From Umezawaea endophytica (GTDB lineage Bacteria > Actinomycetota > Actinomycetes > Mycobacteriales > Pseudonocardiaceae): a stretch of DNA of 64,000 nt. Positions 34,098 through 44,447 of the stretch are shown piece by piece. The DNA is taken from contig NZ_JANYMP010000025.1 in assembly GCF_025061645.1 (NCBI RefSeq), positions 1 to 64,000 of the forward strand, given 5' to 3'. A program made the translations under genes and the position numbers. The number at the start of each line of letters is the position of its first letter. Position 1 is the stretch's first letter. Below the pieces are notes generated by a model. The model saw nothing but the letters and a program-made list of their open reading frames with translations, was not told the origin of the DNA and made no database searches.

Positions 34098-35663
34098 GTG
34101 CGATCGATCATCAGGGCGTTCGGCGCCGTCGTAGCCGCCGGAACGATGCTCGTCGGGGCGGGGGTGGCGGGCGCGGCCCCGCCGGAGCAGGACGACGCCG
34201 AGCTCCAGGGGGTCGTGGGGGCGATCACGTGGGCCGCGTGCACCGACCCCTGGGCACCCGAGGGCGTGGAGTGCGGCAAGCTCAACCTGCCCATCGACTG
34301 GAAGAACCCGCGCGGCGAGAAGTTCGACCTCGCCGTCGCCCGGCGCAAGGCGACCGACCCGGCCAAGCGGGTCGGCATCATGCTGATCAACCCCGGCGGT
34401 CCCGGCGGTTCGGGGGTGGACTTCGCCTACGGGGCCAACAACTACTTCAGCCCCGAGGTCCAGGCGAGCTTCGACATCATCGGGTTCGACCCGCGCGGTG
34501 TGGCGCGCAGCCAGCCCGTCACCTGCTCGCTCGACCTGCTGAACGCGCAGCCGACGCTGTTCCCCAAGGACCAGGCCGAGTTCGACCGGCTCAAGGCGTA
34601 CAACCAGGAGTTGGCGAAGGACTGCCGCGCCAGGAGCGGCCCGATCTTCGACCACGCCGACACCATCGCCGTCACCAACGACATGGACGCCATCCGGCGG
34701 TCGCTCGGTGAGCGCAAGATGAACTACTACGGCATCTCCTACGGCACGATCATGGGCCAGCAGTACGCCGAGCGCTTCGGCAGCCGGATCCGCGCCATGG
34801 TGGTCGACAGCAACATGGACCACAGCCTCGACGTGAAGGCCTTCCACGGCACCGAGGCCTCCGCCGCCGAGGACTCGTTCCAGGAGTTCGTGAAGTGGTG
34901 CGACCGCACCGGGTCGTGCGCGCTGCACGGCCGCGACGTCGCCGCCTACTGGGATGACCTGCTCGCCAAGGCCGACCGCGGCGAGCTGAAGGACCCCGAC
35001 GACCCGACCAGGTCGATCGCCGCCGACGAGATCACCGGTCGCGCGTTCAGCTCCTTCTACGGTCCCGGCTGGAGCTTCCTGGCGACCTGGCTCGACCGAC
35101 TCGGCACGGGCGCTCCCGCTCCCGCCACGGCGTCGGCCGCCGCGGACGAGGTCGCCGAGAACCCGTTCCCGGCCGTCTTCTGCCAGGACTTCCAGTACCG
35201 GGTGAGGAACCACCGCGAGCTGGCGACGCTGGTCGCCGAGGCCAGGCGCCTGGCCCCGCACATGCGCGGTTCCAGCCTCGGCCACTACGCCGTGGCGTCG
35301 TGCGTCGGGTACCCGCCCAAGGCGAACAACCCGCAGCACGACCTGCGCATCACTGCCGGGCCGAAGATCCTCATGATGAACGCCCTGCACGACCCCGCGA
35401 CCGCGTACGCGTGGGCGGCGAACGCCCACCGGCAGAGCCGCGCCAAGACCGTGCTGCTGACGTACGAGGGCTGGGGGCACGGCGCCTACCGGCGTTCGGA
35501 CTGCGCCCGCGCCGCGTCGGACGGCTACCTGGTCGGTCTGACCGTTCCCCGCGAGGGGACGCGGTGCCCGGCCGTGGAGCCGGCGCCGGAGCCCGAGGTG
35601 ACCACGCTGGGCACCACCTCGCCCGTGGGCCCGAAGCCGGGCCTGCCCGGCTGGGGGCGCTGA
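34098..35663 (+). CDS. Secreted alpha/beta-hydrolase, tripeptidyl aminopeptidase type
   Basis: A 521-residue exported serine peptidase of the SlpD/SlpE/TAP group. The signal peptide (RSIIRAFGAVVAAGTMLVGAGVAGA) ends near residue 26. The oxyanion loop is LINPGGPGGSG, the nucleophile sits in YGISYGTIMG, and the C-terminal TAP-like domain supplies the Asp (ALHDPATAY) and His (GWGHGAY). Such enzymes remove tripeptides from secreted proteins in Streptomyces. The last 35 residues are Pro/Thr-rich. GTG at 34098 has AGGGAGGA five bases upstream; an earlier in-frame ATG at 34002 would place the hairpin at 34049 inside the gene and bury the signal peptide. Confidence 0.88.
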   Translation: MRSIIRAFGAVVAAGTMLVGAGVAGAAPPEQDDAELQGVVGAITWAACTDPWAPEGVECGKLNLPIDWKNPRGEKFDLAVARRKATDPAKRVGIMLINPGGPGGSGVDFAYGANNYFSPEVQASFDIIGFDPRGVARSQPVTCSLDLLNAQPTLFPKDQAEFDRLKAYNQELAKDCRARSGPIFDHADTIAVTNDMDAIRRSLGERKMNYYGISYGTIMGQQYAERFGSRIRAMVVDSNMDHSLDVKAFHGTEASAAEDSFQEFVKWCDRTGSCALHGRDVAAYWDDLLAKADRGELKDPDDPTRSIAADEITGRAFSSFYGPGWSFLATWLDRLGTGAPAPATASAAADEVAENPFPAVFCQDFQYRVRNHRELATLVAEARRLAPHMRGSSLGHYAVASCVGYPPKANNPQHDLRITAGPKILMMNALHDPATAYAWAANAHRQSRAKTVLLTYEGWGHGAYRRSDCARAASDGYLVGLTVPREGTRCPAVEPAPEPEVTTLGTTSPVGPKPGLPGWGR

Positions 35664-35667
35664 GCTG

Positions 35668-35709
35668 ACGCGGGTGGGGCACCGACCATGTCCGGTGCCC
35701 CACCCGCGT
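35668..35709 (+). terminator. Strong hairpin after the peptidase gene
   Basis: Perfect 17-bp inverted repeat (ACGCGGGTGGGGCACCG and its complement) with an 8-base loop, beginning four bases after the stop codon. No T-run. An ATG at 35688 lies in the loop, one reason for rejecting it as the next gene's start. Confidence 0.75.
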
Positions 35710-35741
35710 GGCCGAGGTCGACGACCGGCAGCATCGACCCG

Positions 35742-36290
35742 GTGACCACGCACAAGGAACGCATGCTCGCGGGCGACCTGTACCGGGACGACGACCCCGA
35801 GCTGGTCGCCGAGCGCAAGCACTGCCAGACCCTCCTGGACCGCTTCCACGCCGTGGACGCCGAGGGCCGCCACGCCGTCCTCACCCGGCTCCTCGGTGGC
35901 ATCGGCGAAGGCTCCTGGATCATGCCGAGGTTCCAGTGCGACTACGGCTACCTCATCCGCATCGGCTCGAACAGCTTCCTCAACTACGACGCCATCCTGA
36001 TGGACTGCGCCCCGATCTCGATCGGCGACGACGTCTCCATCGGCCCGCGCGCCCAGCTCCTCACCGCGCTCCACCCGATCGAGGACCACGAGAAGCGGAG
36101 GCAGCGCTGGGAGTCGGCCGCCCCGATCTCGATCGGCGACAACGCGTGGCTGGGCGGCGGTGTGATCGTCTGCCCCGGCGTGACCATCGGGATCAACTCG
36201 GTCGTCGGCGCGGGCAGCGTCGTCACCCGGAGCGTCCCGGACCACGTGCTCGCGGCGGGCAACCCGTGCAAGCCGATCCGCGACCTGTAA
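35742..36290 (+). CDS. Sugar O-acetyltransferase (maltose/galactoside type)
   Basis: A 182-residue left-handed beta-helix acetyltransferase of the Maa/LacA group, which acetylates sugars such as maltose or galactosides. It has the N-terminal KERMLAGDLYRDDDPELVAER helix, hexapeptide repeats (ISIGDDVSIGPRAQLLTALHP with the catalytic His, ISIGDNAWLGGGVIVCPGVTIG, NSVVGAGSVVTRSVPDH) and the usual ending GNPCKPIRDL. GTG at 35742 begins at the family start. It stands alone, so the natural substrate is unclear. Confidence 0.9.
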   Translation: MTTHKERMLAGDLYRDDDPELVAERKHCQTLLDRFHAVDAEGRHAVLTRLLGGIGEGSWIMPRFQCDYGYLIRIGSNSFLNYDAILMDCAPISIGDDVSIGPRAQLLTALHPIEDHEKRRQRWESAAPISIGDNAWLGGGVIVCPGVTIGINSVVGAGSVVTRSVPDHVLAAGNPCKPIRDL

Positions 36291-36407
36291 CACCGTTACC
36301 CTCGGTGTTCGCCGAGGTCTGACGCCCCGATCGAGACACACCCGGAACACCTGAACAGATCAACCCCGCCGGCGCACAGTCACGGCCGGAAATCCAGGTT
36401 CGTGACC

Positions 36408-36478
36408 GTAACTTGTCCGATAAACCGCCGGAAACCTATCCGTAACACCAGGCCCTTCACAGTTCACCTCCGCGAAAC
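36408..36478. promoter_or_regulatory. Putative GlnR box cluster before amt
   Basis: Three half-site pairs fit the actinobacterial GlnR pattern of GTnAC and GAAAC separated by six bases: GTAAC-6-GATAAAC from 36408, GAAAC-6-GTAAC at 36431-36446, and GTTCAC-6-GAAAC at 36462-36478. They lie 70-140 bp before the amt start, as expected for nitrogen-limitation control of amt-glnB-glnD. Confidence 0.6.
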
Positions 36479-36546
36479 GTGGCGCGCAACCAGGCGAAAC
36501 AGGACACTTCGATGCTCCCTGCAACCGACATGCAGTGGAGGTCGAC

Positions 36547-38222
<1,676 letters not shown>

Positions 38223-38238
38223 AACGATGAAGTCCGGG

Positions 38239-38280
38239 ACGGGGCACGTGGGAGAGGTACTCCCGCGTGCCCCGTCTTTG
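38239..38280 (+). terminator. Intrinsic-type hairpin between glnB and glnD
   Basis: A 17-bp stem with one G-T pair (GACGGGGCACGTGGGAG and its complement), a 5-base loop, then TTT. It starts 17 bases after the glnB stop and probably reduces read-through into glnD. Confidence 0.7.
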
Positions 38281-38303
38281 CCGATCACGGGGAAAGAGGC
38301 CTG

Positions 38304-40673
38304 ATGGACAGCGTCTCGGCCGAGGCGAACTCTGGTTCGGAGATCGTGACCGCTGACGACCTGGTGAAGGCCCGCGACAGACTGCTGGTGCCCGGTCGCA
38401 AGCGGCTCACCGGGGAACTCCTCCGCGAAGCTCTGGTCGACCTGCACGAGTTCTGGCTGACCGCGCACGCCGCGAGCGCCGGGGTCACCGGGCCCGGCAT
38501 GGCGCTGGTCGCCGTCGGCGGCCTGGGGCGGAGGGAGCTGGTGCCCTACTCCGACCTGGACCTGGTGCTCGTCCACAACGGCCACAAGGGGATCGACGCG
38601 ATCGCCGACAAGCTCTGGTACCCGCTGTGGAACTCCGGCGTCGGCCTGGACCACTCCGTGCGCACGGTCGGCGAGGGCCTCCGGGTCGCGGCGGGCGACC
38701 TGCGGACCGCGCTGGGCCTGCTCGACGTCCGGCACCTCGCGGGTGATCCCGAGGTTTCCCAACGACTCGCGGACAGCGCGCGCCAGGCGTGGCGCTCGAA
38801 CGTCCGCACCCGGCTCGACGAGATGAGCGAGTCCGCGCAGCGCCGGTGGGCGCGCAGCGGCGAGATCGCGCACCGCGTCGAACCCGACCTCAAGCACGGC
38901 CGCGGCGGGCTGCGCGACATCACGCTCCTCGACGCCCTGTCCGTCGCCCAGCTCACCGACCGCGCCTCCGTCGAGGTCAACGACGCGCGCAGGCTGCTGC
39001 TGGACGTGCGGACCGAGCTGCGCCGCGTCGCCCGCAAGCCGCGGGACGTCCTCCGCGCCCAGGACGGCGACGAGGTCGCCGCCGCGCTCGGGCTCGCGGA
39101 CCGGTTCGCGCTGGCCCGCGCCCTCTCGTCGGCGGCCCGCACGGTGGTCTACGCGGTGGACGTCGCCATGCGCACCGCCCGCGCCGCCGCCCCGAAGCGC
39201 GGGCTCGGCGCGTTCGCCAGGTCGCCGCTGCGCCGCTCGCCCACCCGCCGTCCGCTGGACGAGGGCGTGGTGCTGCACGGCACCGAGGTCGCGCTGGCCC
39301 GCGACGCCATGCCGAACCGCGACCCGGCGCTGCTGCTGCGGGTCGCGACGGCCGCCGCGCGCAGCAAGCACCCGATCGCCGCGGGCACGTTGTCGCGGCT
39401 CGCAGACTCCGCGCCGGAGCTGCGCCAGCCGTGGCCGCGCGAGGCCCGCGAGGAGCTGCTGGCGTTGCTGGGCAGCGGTTCCGGGCTCATCGACGTGGTG
39501 GAGGCGCTGGACCGCACCGGCCTGTGGGGGCGGCTCTTCCCCGAGTGGGGCGCGGTGCGCGACCTGCCGCCGCGCGACGCCGCGCACATGTGGACGGTCG
39601 ACCGGCACCTCGTGCAGGCCACGGCCCACGCCGCGCGGCTGGCGACCACGGTGTCGCGGCCGGACCTGCTGCTGCTCGGCGCGCTCGTGCACGACATCGG
39701 CAAGGGGCGGCAGGCGGACCACTCCGAGGTCGGGGCCGCGCTCGCGACGCAGATCGGCGAACGCCTCGGCCTGTGGCCGCACGACGTGGAGACGCTGGCC
39801 GCGCTGGTCCGCCACCACCTGCTGCTGCCGCACACCGCGACCCGCCGCGACGTCGAGGACGACGCGACCGTGCACCGCGTGGTCGACACCCTCGGTGGCG
39901 ATCCCGTGCTGCTGGAACTGCTGCACGCGTTGGCGGAGGCCGATTCGCTGGCCACCGGTCCCGGCGTGTGGACGGACTGGAAGGCGTCGCTCATCGCGGA
40001 CCTGGTGCGGCGCTGCCGCACCGCGATGGCGGGCGACCCGCTGCCCGCCCCGGAGCCGCTCGACCAGGAGCAGCTCGAACTGGCGGCCGGGGTCGCCAAG
40101 TCGGACAAGCCGGACGTGCTGATCACGCCGGTCGACGGGGCCGCGCTCGTCACGATGGTCGCGCCGGACCGGCCGGGTGTCCTGTCGCGGGCGGCGGGCG
40201 TGCTCGCGCTGAACTCCCTGGAGGTGCACGCGGCGACGCTGCGGGCGCACGAGGGGTCCGCGGTCGACGTGTTCACCGTGTCGCCGCGGTTCGGTTCGCT
40301 GCCGGACGTCACCCTCCTGCGCGAGCAGTTCTCCAGGGCCGTCGACGGGTCGCTGGCCCTGGCGGACAAGCTCGCCGCCAAGGAACGCGACTACGGCGGC
40401 CCGCCGCAGGACCCGCCACCCGCCAAGGTGCTGTGGTTCGACGACGAGGCCACCGGCGCCGTCGTGCTGGAACTGCGCGCGGCGGACCGGATCGGGCTGC
40501 TGCACCACGTCGCCGCCTCGCTGGAGCAGTGCGGCGTCGACATCCTGTGGGCCCGCGTCGCGACGCTCGGCGGCACGGTCGTGGACTCGTTCAGCCTGAC
40601 CACCGCCGACGGCGACCTGGACGCGCCGCTGCGCAAGAAGATCGAACGGCTGGTGCTCGCGGCGTCCCGGTGA
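38304..40673 (+). CDS. glnD: PII nucleotidylyltransferase GlnD
   Basis: GlnD modifies and demodifies PII in response to nitrogen. The 789-residue protein has the nucleotidyltransferase signature GGLGRRELVPYSDLDLVLVH near 75-95, a PII-UTase linker, an HD domain with LGALVHDIGKGRQADH near 460, and two ACT domains at the end (VAPDRPGVLSRAAGVLAL and RAADRIGLLHHVAAS). By analogy with Streptomyces it may adenylylate rather than uridylylate Tyr51. ATG at 38304 follows GGAAAGAGG. It is somewhat shorter than proteobacterial GlnD, as usual for actinobacteria. Confidence 0.95.
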   Translation: MDSVSAEANSGSEIVTADDLVKARDRLLVPGRKRLTGELLREALVDLHEFWLTAHAASAGVTGPGMALVAVGGLGRRELVPYSDLDLVLVHNGHKGIDAIADKLWYPLWNSGVGLDHSVRTVGEGLRVAAGDLRTALGLLDVRHLAGDPEVSQRLADSARQAWRSNVRTRLDEMSESAQRRWARSGEIAHRVEPDLKHGRGGLRDITLLDALSVAQLTDRASVEVNDARRLLLDVRTELRRVARKPRDVLRAQDGDEVAAALGLADRFALARALSSAARTVVYAVDVAMRTARAAAPKRGLGAFARSPLRRSPTRRPLDEGVVLHGTEVALARDAMPNRDPALLLRVATAAARSKHPIAAGTLSRLADSAPELRQPWPREAREELLALLGSGSGLIDVVEALDRTGLWGRLFPEWGAVRDLPPRDAAHMWTVDRHLVQATAHAARLATTVSRPDLLLLGALVHDIGKGRQADHSEVGAALATQIGERLGLWPHDVETLAALVRHHLLLPHTATRRDVEDDATVHRVVDTLGGDPVLLELLHALAEADSLATGPGVWTDWKASLIADLVRRCRTAMAGDPLPAPEPLDQEQLELAAGVAKSDKPDVLITPVDGAALVTMVAPDRPGVLSRAAGVLALNSLEVHAATLRAHEGSAVDVFTVSPRFGSLPDVTLLREQFSRAVDGSLALADKLAAKERDYGGPPQDPPPAKVLWFDDEATGAVVLELRAADRIGLLHHVAASLEQCGVDILWARVATLGGTVVDSFSLTTADGDLDAPLRKKIERLVLAASR

Positions 40674-40784
40674 AGTTTGCGTAGTTCTGCGCACAACCGA
40701 TCGGGGTGCTCACGCTCCCGGCCGCTCCCGCGACCGGGCAGGCTTTGACCTGCGACCCGAGGGGGGTGCGGGGCGCACCGGTGA

Positions 40785-40817
40785 GGGGGCGGCCCATCGA
40801 GGGGTTGGGCCGCCCCC
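40785..40817 (+). terminator. Hairpin after glnD
   Basis: Perfect 12-bp stem (GGGGGCGGCCCA/TGGGCCGCCCCC) with a 9-base loop, about 110 bases after the glnD stop. No T-run. Confidence 0.6.
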
Positions 40818-40860
40818 AACTTCGGATGAACCGGACTAGTAGGACGAACGTCCTCCTACT

Positions 40861-41412
40861 ATGGAGCTGATGACTGCCGTCGCGGTTCGGCCACGTTCTC
40901 TCGTTGTCCTGGCCGGTTTGCCGGGGGCGGGCAAGAGCACCTTGTTGGCGCGCCTCGAATCGGGGGGAGCGCCCGTCGTGGTGCTCGACTCCGACCAGGT
41001 GCGGGCCCGCCTGCGCGCTTCGTTCCCGGCGAACCTGCCCTACCGCTACTACCGCCCCCTGGTGCACCTCGTGCACCGGATGAGGGTCCTGCTCCTCGCG
41101 ATCAGCGGTACCGGACTGCTGGTCGTGCACGAACCGTCGACCAGGCCCACGACCAGGGCGTGGCTCGTCCTGATCGGCGTGCTCACCGGCCGCCACCGGC
41201 AGTTCCTCTGGCTCGACGCCACCCCCGAGCAGGCCATGGCGGGCCAGGTCGAACGCGGCAGGCTCGTGCGGGGCGGCTCGTTCGCCAGGCACGTCCGCCG
41301 CGCCGCCTGGCTGCGCGACCGGTTCGCCGAGGGCTGGGTGCCGCGCGGGTGGCACTCGATGACCGTCCTGACCCGCCGGGACCGGGTGCGGCTGTCCGTG
41401 ACACCCGACTGA
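40861..41412 (+). CDS. P-loop kinase-like ATPase
   Basis: A protein of about 183 residues with a clear Walker A (VVLAGLPGAGKSTLLARL, around 15-32) and the layout of small P-loop kinases: VVLDSDQVRARL after the P-loop and RHRQFLWLDATPEQAMAGQVERGRL as the lid region. It resembles the zeta-toxin/AAA_33 group, but no toxin-specific motif or antitoxin gene is present, so I call it only a putative kinase. ATG at 40861 lacks a ribosome site and may be leaderless; ATG at 40870 is an alternative. An interrupted inverted repeat of AGTAGG lies just upstream. It precedes ffh in the same direction. Confidence 0.75.
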   Translation: MELMTAVAVRPRSLVVLAGLPGAGKSTLLARLESGGAPVVVLDSDQVRARLRASFPANLPYRYYRPLVHLVHRMRVLLLAISGTGLLVVHEPSTRPTTRAWLVLIGVLTGRHRQFLWLDATPEQAMAGQVERGRLVRGGSFARHVRRAAWLRDRFAEGWVPRGWHSMTVLTRRDRVRLSVTPD

Positions 41413-41471
41413 TCCCGTGCGGCTACGCTGGTCGGTGCTCCATCCGACGACGTGCGAGGTCTGGCGGCACC

Positions 41472-43016
41472 GTGTTCAACACCCTTTCCGACCGGCTCAC
41501 CTCGGTCCTGCAAAATCTGCGGGGCAAGGGGCGGCTGTCCGACGCAGACATCGACGCCACCTGTCGTGAGATCAGGGTGGCGCTGCTGGAGGCGGACGTC
41601 GCGCTGCCCGTGGTGCGGACGTTCATCGCGAAGATCAAGGAGCGCGCCAAGGGCGCGGAGGTCTCCGGCGCGCTGAACCCGGCCCAGCAGGTCATCAAGA
41701 TCGTCAACGAAGAGCTGGTCGGCATCCTGGGCGGTGAGACCCGCAGGCTGAACCTGGCGAAGAACCCGCCGACCGTGATCATGCTCGCCGGCCTCCAGGG
41801 CGCGGGCAAGACGACCCTCGCGGGCAAGCTCGCGAAGTGGCTGCGCGGCCAGGGCCACACGCCGATGCTCGTCGCGTGCGACCTCCAGCGCCCGAACGCG
41901 GTCAACCAGCTCCAGGTCGTCGGTGAGCGCGCGGGCGTGCCCGTGTTCGCCCCCGAGCCCGGCAACGGCGTGGGCAACCCGGTCGACGTGGCCCGCCGCG
42001 GCATCGAAGAGGCCCGGCGCGCGCAGCACGACGTCGTGGTCGTCGACACCGCGGGCCGCCTCGGCGTCGACGCGGAGCTGATGAAGCAGGCCAAGGACAT
42101 CCGCGACGCGGTGGAGCCCGAGGAAGTCCTGTTCGTCGTCGACGCGATGATCGGCCAGGACGCGGTCAACACCGCGCAGGCGTTCGCCGACGGCGTCGGG
42201 TTCACCGGTGTCGTGCTGACGAAGCTCGACGGCGACGCCCGCGGTGGTGCCGCGCTGAGCGTCCGCGAGGTCACCGGCCAGCCGATCCTCTTCGCGTCGA
42301 ACGGCGAGAAGCTGGAGGACTTCGACGTCTTCCACCCCGACCGGATGGCGAGCCGCATCCTCGGGATGGGCGACGTGCTGACCCTGATCGAGCAGGCCGA
42401 GCAGGCCTTCGACCAGGAGAAGGCCGAGGTCGCCGCGCAGAAGATGGGGTCCGGCCAGCTCACGCTGGAGGACTTCCTGGAGCAGATGCTCGCCATCCGC
42501 AAGATGGGTCCCATCGCGAACCTGCTGGGCATGCTCCCCGGCGCGGGCCAGATGAAGGACCAGCTCGCGATGCTGGACGAGAAGCACCTCGACCGCGTGC
42601 AGGCCATCATCCGCGGCATGACGCCCGCCGAGCGCGACGACCCGAAGATCATCAACGCGTCCCGCAGGCTGCGCATCGCGAACGGCTCCGGCGTGAAGGT
42701 CAGCGACGTCAACGACCTCGTCAACCGCTTCTTCGACGCCCGCAAGATGATGTCGCAGATGGCCGGCCGCTTCGGCATGCCGGGCGGCGGTGGCGGCAAG
42801 ACCAACCGCAAGGGCAAGAAGGGGAAGAAGGGCAAGGGCAGCGGACGCGGCCCGACCCAGCCGAAGATCAAGGGCGGCTTCCCCGGCATGTTCCCCGGCG
42901 GCATGCCGGGCATGCCCCCCGGCGCGGGCGGCGCCCCCGAACTGCCTCCGGGCCTCGGCGGCTTGAACGACCTGCCACCCGGCTTCGACCCGTCGAAGTT
43001 CAAGTTCGACAAGTGA
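41472..43016 (+). CDS. ffh: Signal recognition particle GTPase Ffh
   Basis: Ffh binds signal peptides as ribosomes translate membrane and secreted proteins and docks with FtsY. The 514-residue protein has the N domain (SDRLTSVLQNLRGKGRLS), GTPase G1 GLQGAGKTT near 107, DTAGRLGVD, G4 TKLDGDARGG and the Met-rich M domain from about 300 (LEDFLEQMLAIRKMGPIANLLGMLPG). The C-terminus is a Lys- then Gly/Met/Pro-rich tail (FPGMFPGGMPGMPP). The GTG start is that of the family; earlier open frame is not conserved. The SRP RNA gene is not in the window. Confidence 0.97.
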   Translation: MFNTLSDRLTSVLQNLRGKGRLSDADIDATCREIRVALLEADVALPVVRTFIAKIKERAKGAEVSGALNPAQQVIKIVNEELVGILGGETRRLNLAKNPPTVIMLAGLQGAGKTTLAGKLAKWLRGQGHTPMLVACDLQRPNAVNQLQVVGERAGVPVFAPEPGNGVGNPVDVARRGIEEARRAQHDVVVVDTAGRLGVDAELMKQAKDIRDAVEPEEVLFVVDAMIGQDAVNTAQAFADGVGFTGVVLTKLDGDARGGAALSVREVTGQPILFASNGEKLEDFDVFHPDRMASRILGMGDVLTLIEQAEQAFDQEKAEVAAQKMGSGQLTLEDFLEQMLAIRKMGPIANLLGMLPGAGQMKDQLAMLDEKHLDRVQAIIRGMTPAERDDPKIINASRRLRIANGSGVKVSDVNDLVNRFFDARKMMSQMAGRFGMPGGGGGKTNRKGKKGKKGKGSGRGPTQPKIKGGFPGMFPGGMPGMPPGAGGAPELPPGLGGLNDLPPGFDPSKFKFDK

Positions 43017-43029
43017 CGGCGGTCGTCGC

Positions 43030-44100
43030 ATGAGCGGGATGCACCTGCGCGGCGTCGTCCTCCCGGACGGCGACCAGCGCGACCTGTGGGTGGTCAACGG
43101 CCGCATCAGGACCCGCGAGGTTCCCGGCGCGCGCACCGTCGTGGACGGCGGCTACCTCCTGCCGGGCCTGGTGGACGCGCACTGCCACGTGGGCATCGGC
43201 CCGAAGGGCCCGGTCGACCTGGCCGAGGCCGCGACGCAGGCTGAGGTGGACCGCGACGCGGGCACCCTCCTGCTCCGCGACTGCGGCGCCCCGCTGGACA
43301 CCCGCCCGCTCCAGGAGCGCTTGGACCTCCCGAGGATCATCCGAGCGGGCAGGCACCTGTCCCGCCCGAAGCGCTACGTCCCGTACCTGGGCACGGACGT
43401 CGAGGACCCGGCCGACCTCCCGGCGGCCGTGGCCGAGCAGGTCGCCTACGGCGACGGCTGGGTCAAGCTGGTCGGCGACTGGATCGACCGAGCCCAGGGC
43501 GACCTGGCCCCCCTCTGGGAGGACGACGTCCTCACCGAGGCGATCAAGGTCGCCCACGAGGGCGGCGCCAGGGTCACCGCGCACGTCTTCGGCGAGGACG
43601 CCCTACCGGGCCTGCTCAAGGCGGGCATCGACTGCATCGAACACGGCACCGGCCTCACCGACGACACCATCAGCCTCATGGCGAGCACCGGCGCGGCCCT
43701 GGTACCCACCCTGGTCAACATCGAGACGTTCCCCGGCATCGCCAACAGCGCCGCCAAGTACCCGACCTACGCCACCCACATGCGCTCCTTGCACGCAGGC
43801 GTGAGCACCACGGTCGCCAAGGCGATCGAAGCGGGCATCCCCGTCTACGCAGGCACGGACGCGGGCGGCGGCATAGCCCACGGCCTGATCGTCGACGAGA
43901 TCGAAGCCCTGCACCGCGTAGGCATGACCACCGACCAGGCCATCGCAGCAGCCTCGTGGTCAGCAAGAACGTGGCTCGGCTACCCCAGCCTCACCGAGGG
44001 CTCAGCAGCAGACGTAGTCGTCTACGACACCGACCCCCGCACAGACCTAAACGCCCTGAGGCACCCCAAGCTGATCATGCTCAGGGGTCGCATCCACTAG
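43030..44100 (+). CDS. Imidazolonepropionase-like amidohydrolase
   Basis: A 356-residue metal-dependent amidohydrolase. Metal ligands are visible as VDAHCHVGIG near 48-57, a Lys in GWVKLVGDWID, the His of VTAHVFGE and of CIEHGTGL, and the Asp of YAGTDAGGG. The family includes imidazolonepropionase and prolidase-like enzymes, but the substrate is not predictable. A gene of this type often follows ffh in actinobacteria; here the gap is 13 bases. Codon choice shifts to many A-ending codons in the last 300 bp, in contrast with the first two thirds. Confidence 0.85.
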   Translation: MSGMHLRGVVLPDGDQRDLWVVNGRIRTREVPGARTVVDGGYLLPGLVDAHCHVGIGPKGPVDLAEAATQAEVDRDAGTLLLRDCGAPLDTRPLQERLDLPRIIRAGRHLSRPKRYVPYLGTDVEDPADLPAAVAEQVAYGDGWVKLVGDWIDRAQGDLAPLWEDDVLTEAIKVAHEGGARVTAHVFGEDALPGLLKAGIDCIEHGTGLTDDTISLMASTGAALVPTLVNIETFPGIANSAAKYPTYATHMRSLHAGVSTTVAKAIEAGIPVYAGTDAGGGIAHGLIVDEIEALHRVGMTTDQAIAAASWSARTWLGYPSLTEGSAADVVVYDTDPRTDLNALRHPKLIMLRGRIH

Positions 44101-44447
44101 CCAACAGTCCCACCCCCTATCTCTTGCCCCACCGGACTACCGCCACCAGCCCCACCGCCCCACCCACGAACTCGCGGCCCTAATTCCCAACCCCCACCCA
44201 CCGCACCACACGGGTAGCGCCCACACCCCTCCCGTGCCCCCGATCCACAGCGCCCTTCGTGCCCGTCAGGCCTTGTCAAGGCATCTTTCCCGCCTTGACA
44301 AGGCCTGACGGGCATCGAAATAATTGCGCGACCGGGGCGCCACCCCCTCACCCAACCCGCCCCCCACCCAGACGCGACCCACCAAGCACCCCCCGCCTCC
44401 ATCCGGGTTGACCTGTTCGGTCCCCAAGGTCAACCCCCAGTACGTTC
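44101..44447. other. C-rich intergenic region with a long hairpin
   Basis: A 347-bp gap without a credible gene. The + strand is strongly C-rich and G-poor up to the hairpin at 44260-44314, then again after it. It lies between two + strand genes. C-rich RNA with little G is the type of sequence recognised by Rho. Confidence 0.5.
44260..44314. repeat. Perfect 23-bp inverted repeat (probable terminator)
   Basis: Two 23-base arms, beginning TGCCCGTCAGGCCTTGTC on the left, match perfectly around a 9-base loop (ATCTTTCCC). Each arm contains a nested palindrome, GCCTTGACAAGGC or its equivalent. It is the strongest dyad in the window, lies 160 bases after the amidohydrolase gene, and is followed by AT-rich sequence. 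A terminator is likely; a protein-binding site is possible because of the nested palindromes. Confidence 0.7.

Noticed and set aside
35688-35741. Earlier ATG start for the sugar acetyltransferase
   Set aside because: It lies in the loop of a 17-bp terminator-like hairpin and adds residues unlike the family.
40861-41412. P-loop protein as a zeta toxin
   Set aside because: No antitoxin gene and no zeta-specific motif; only a general kinase-like P-loop fold can be supported.
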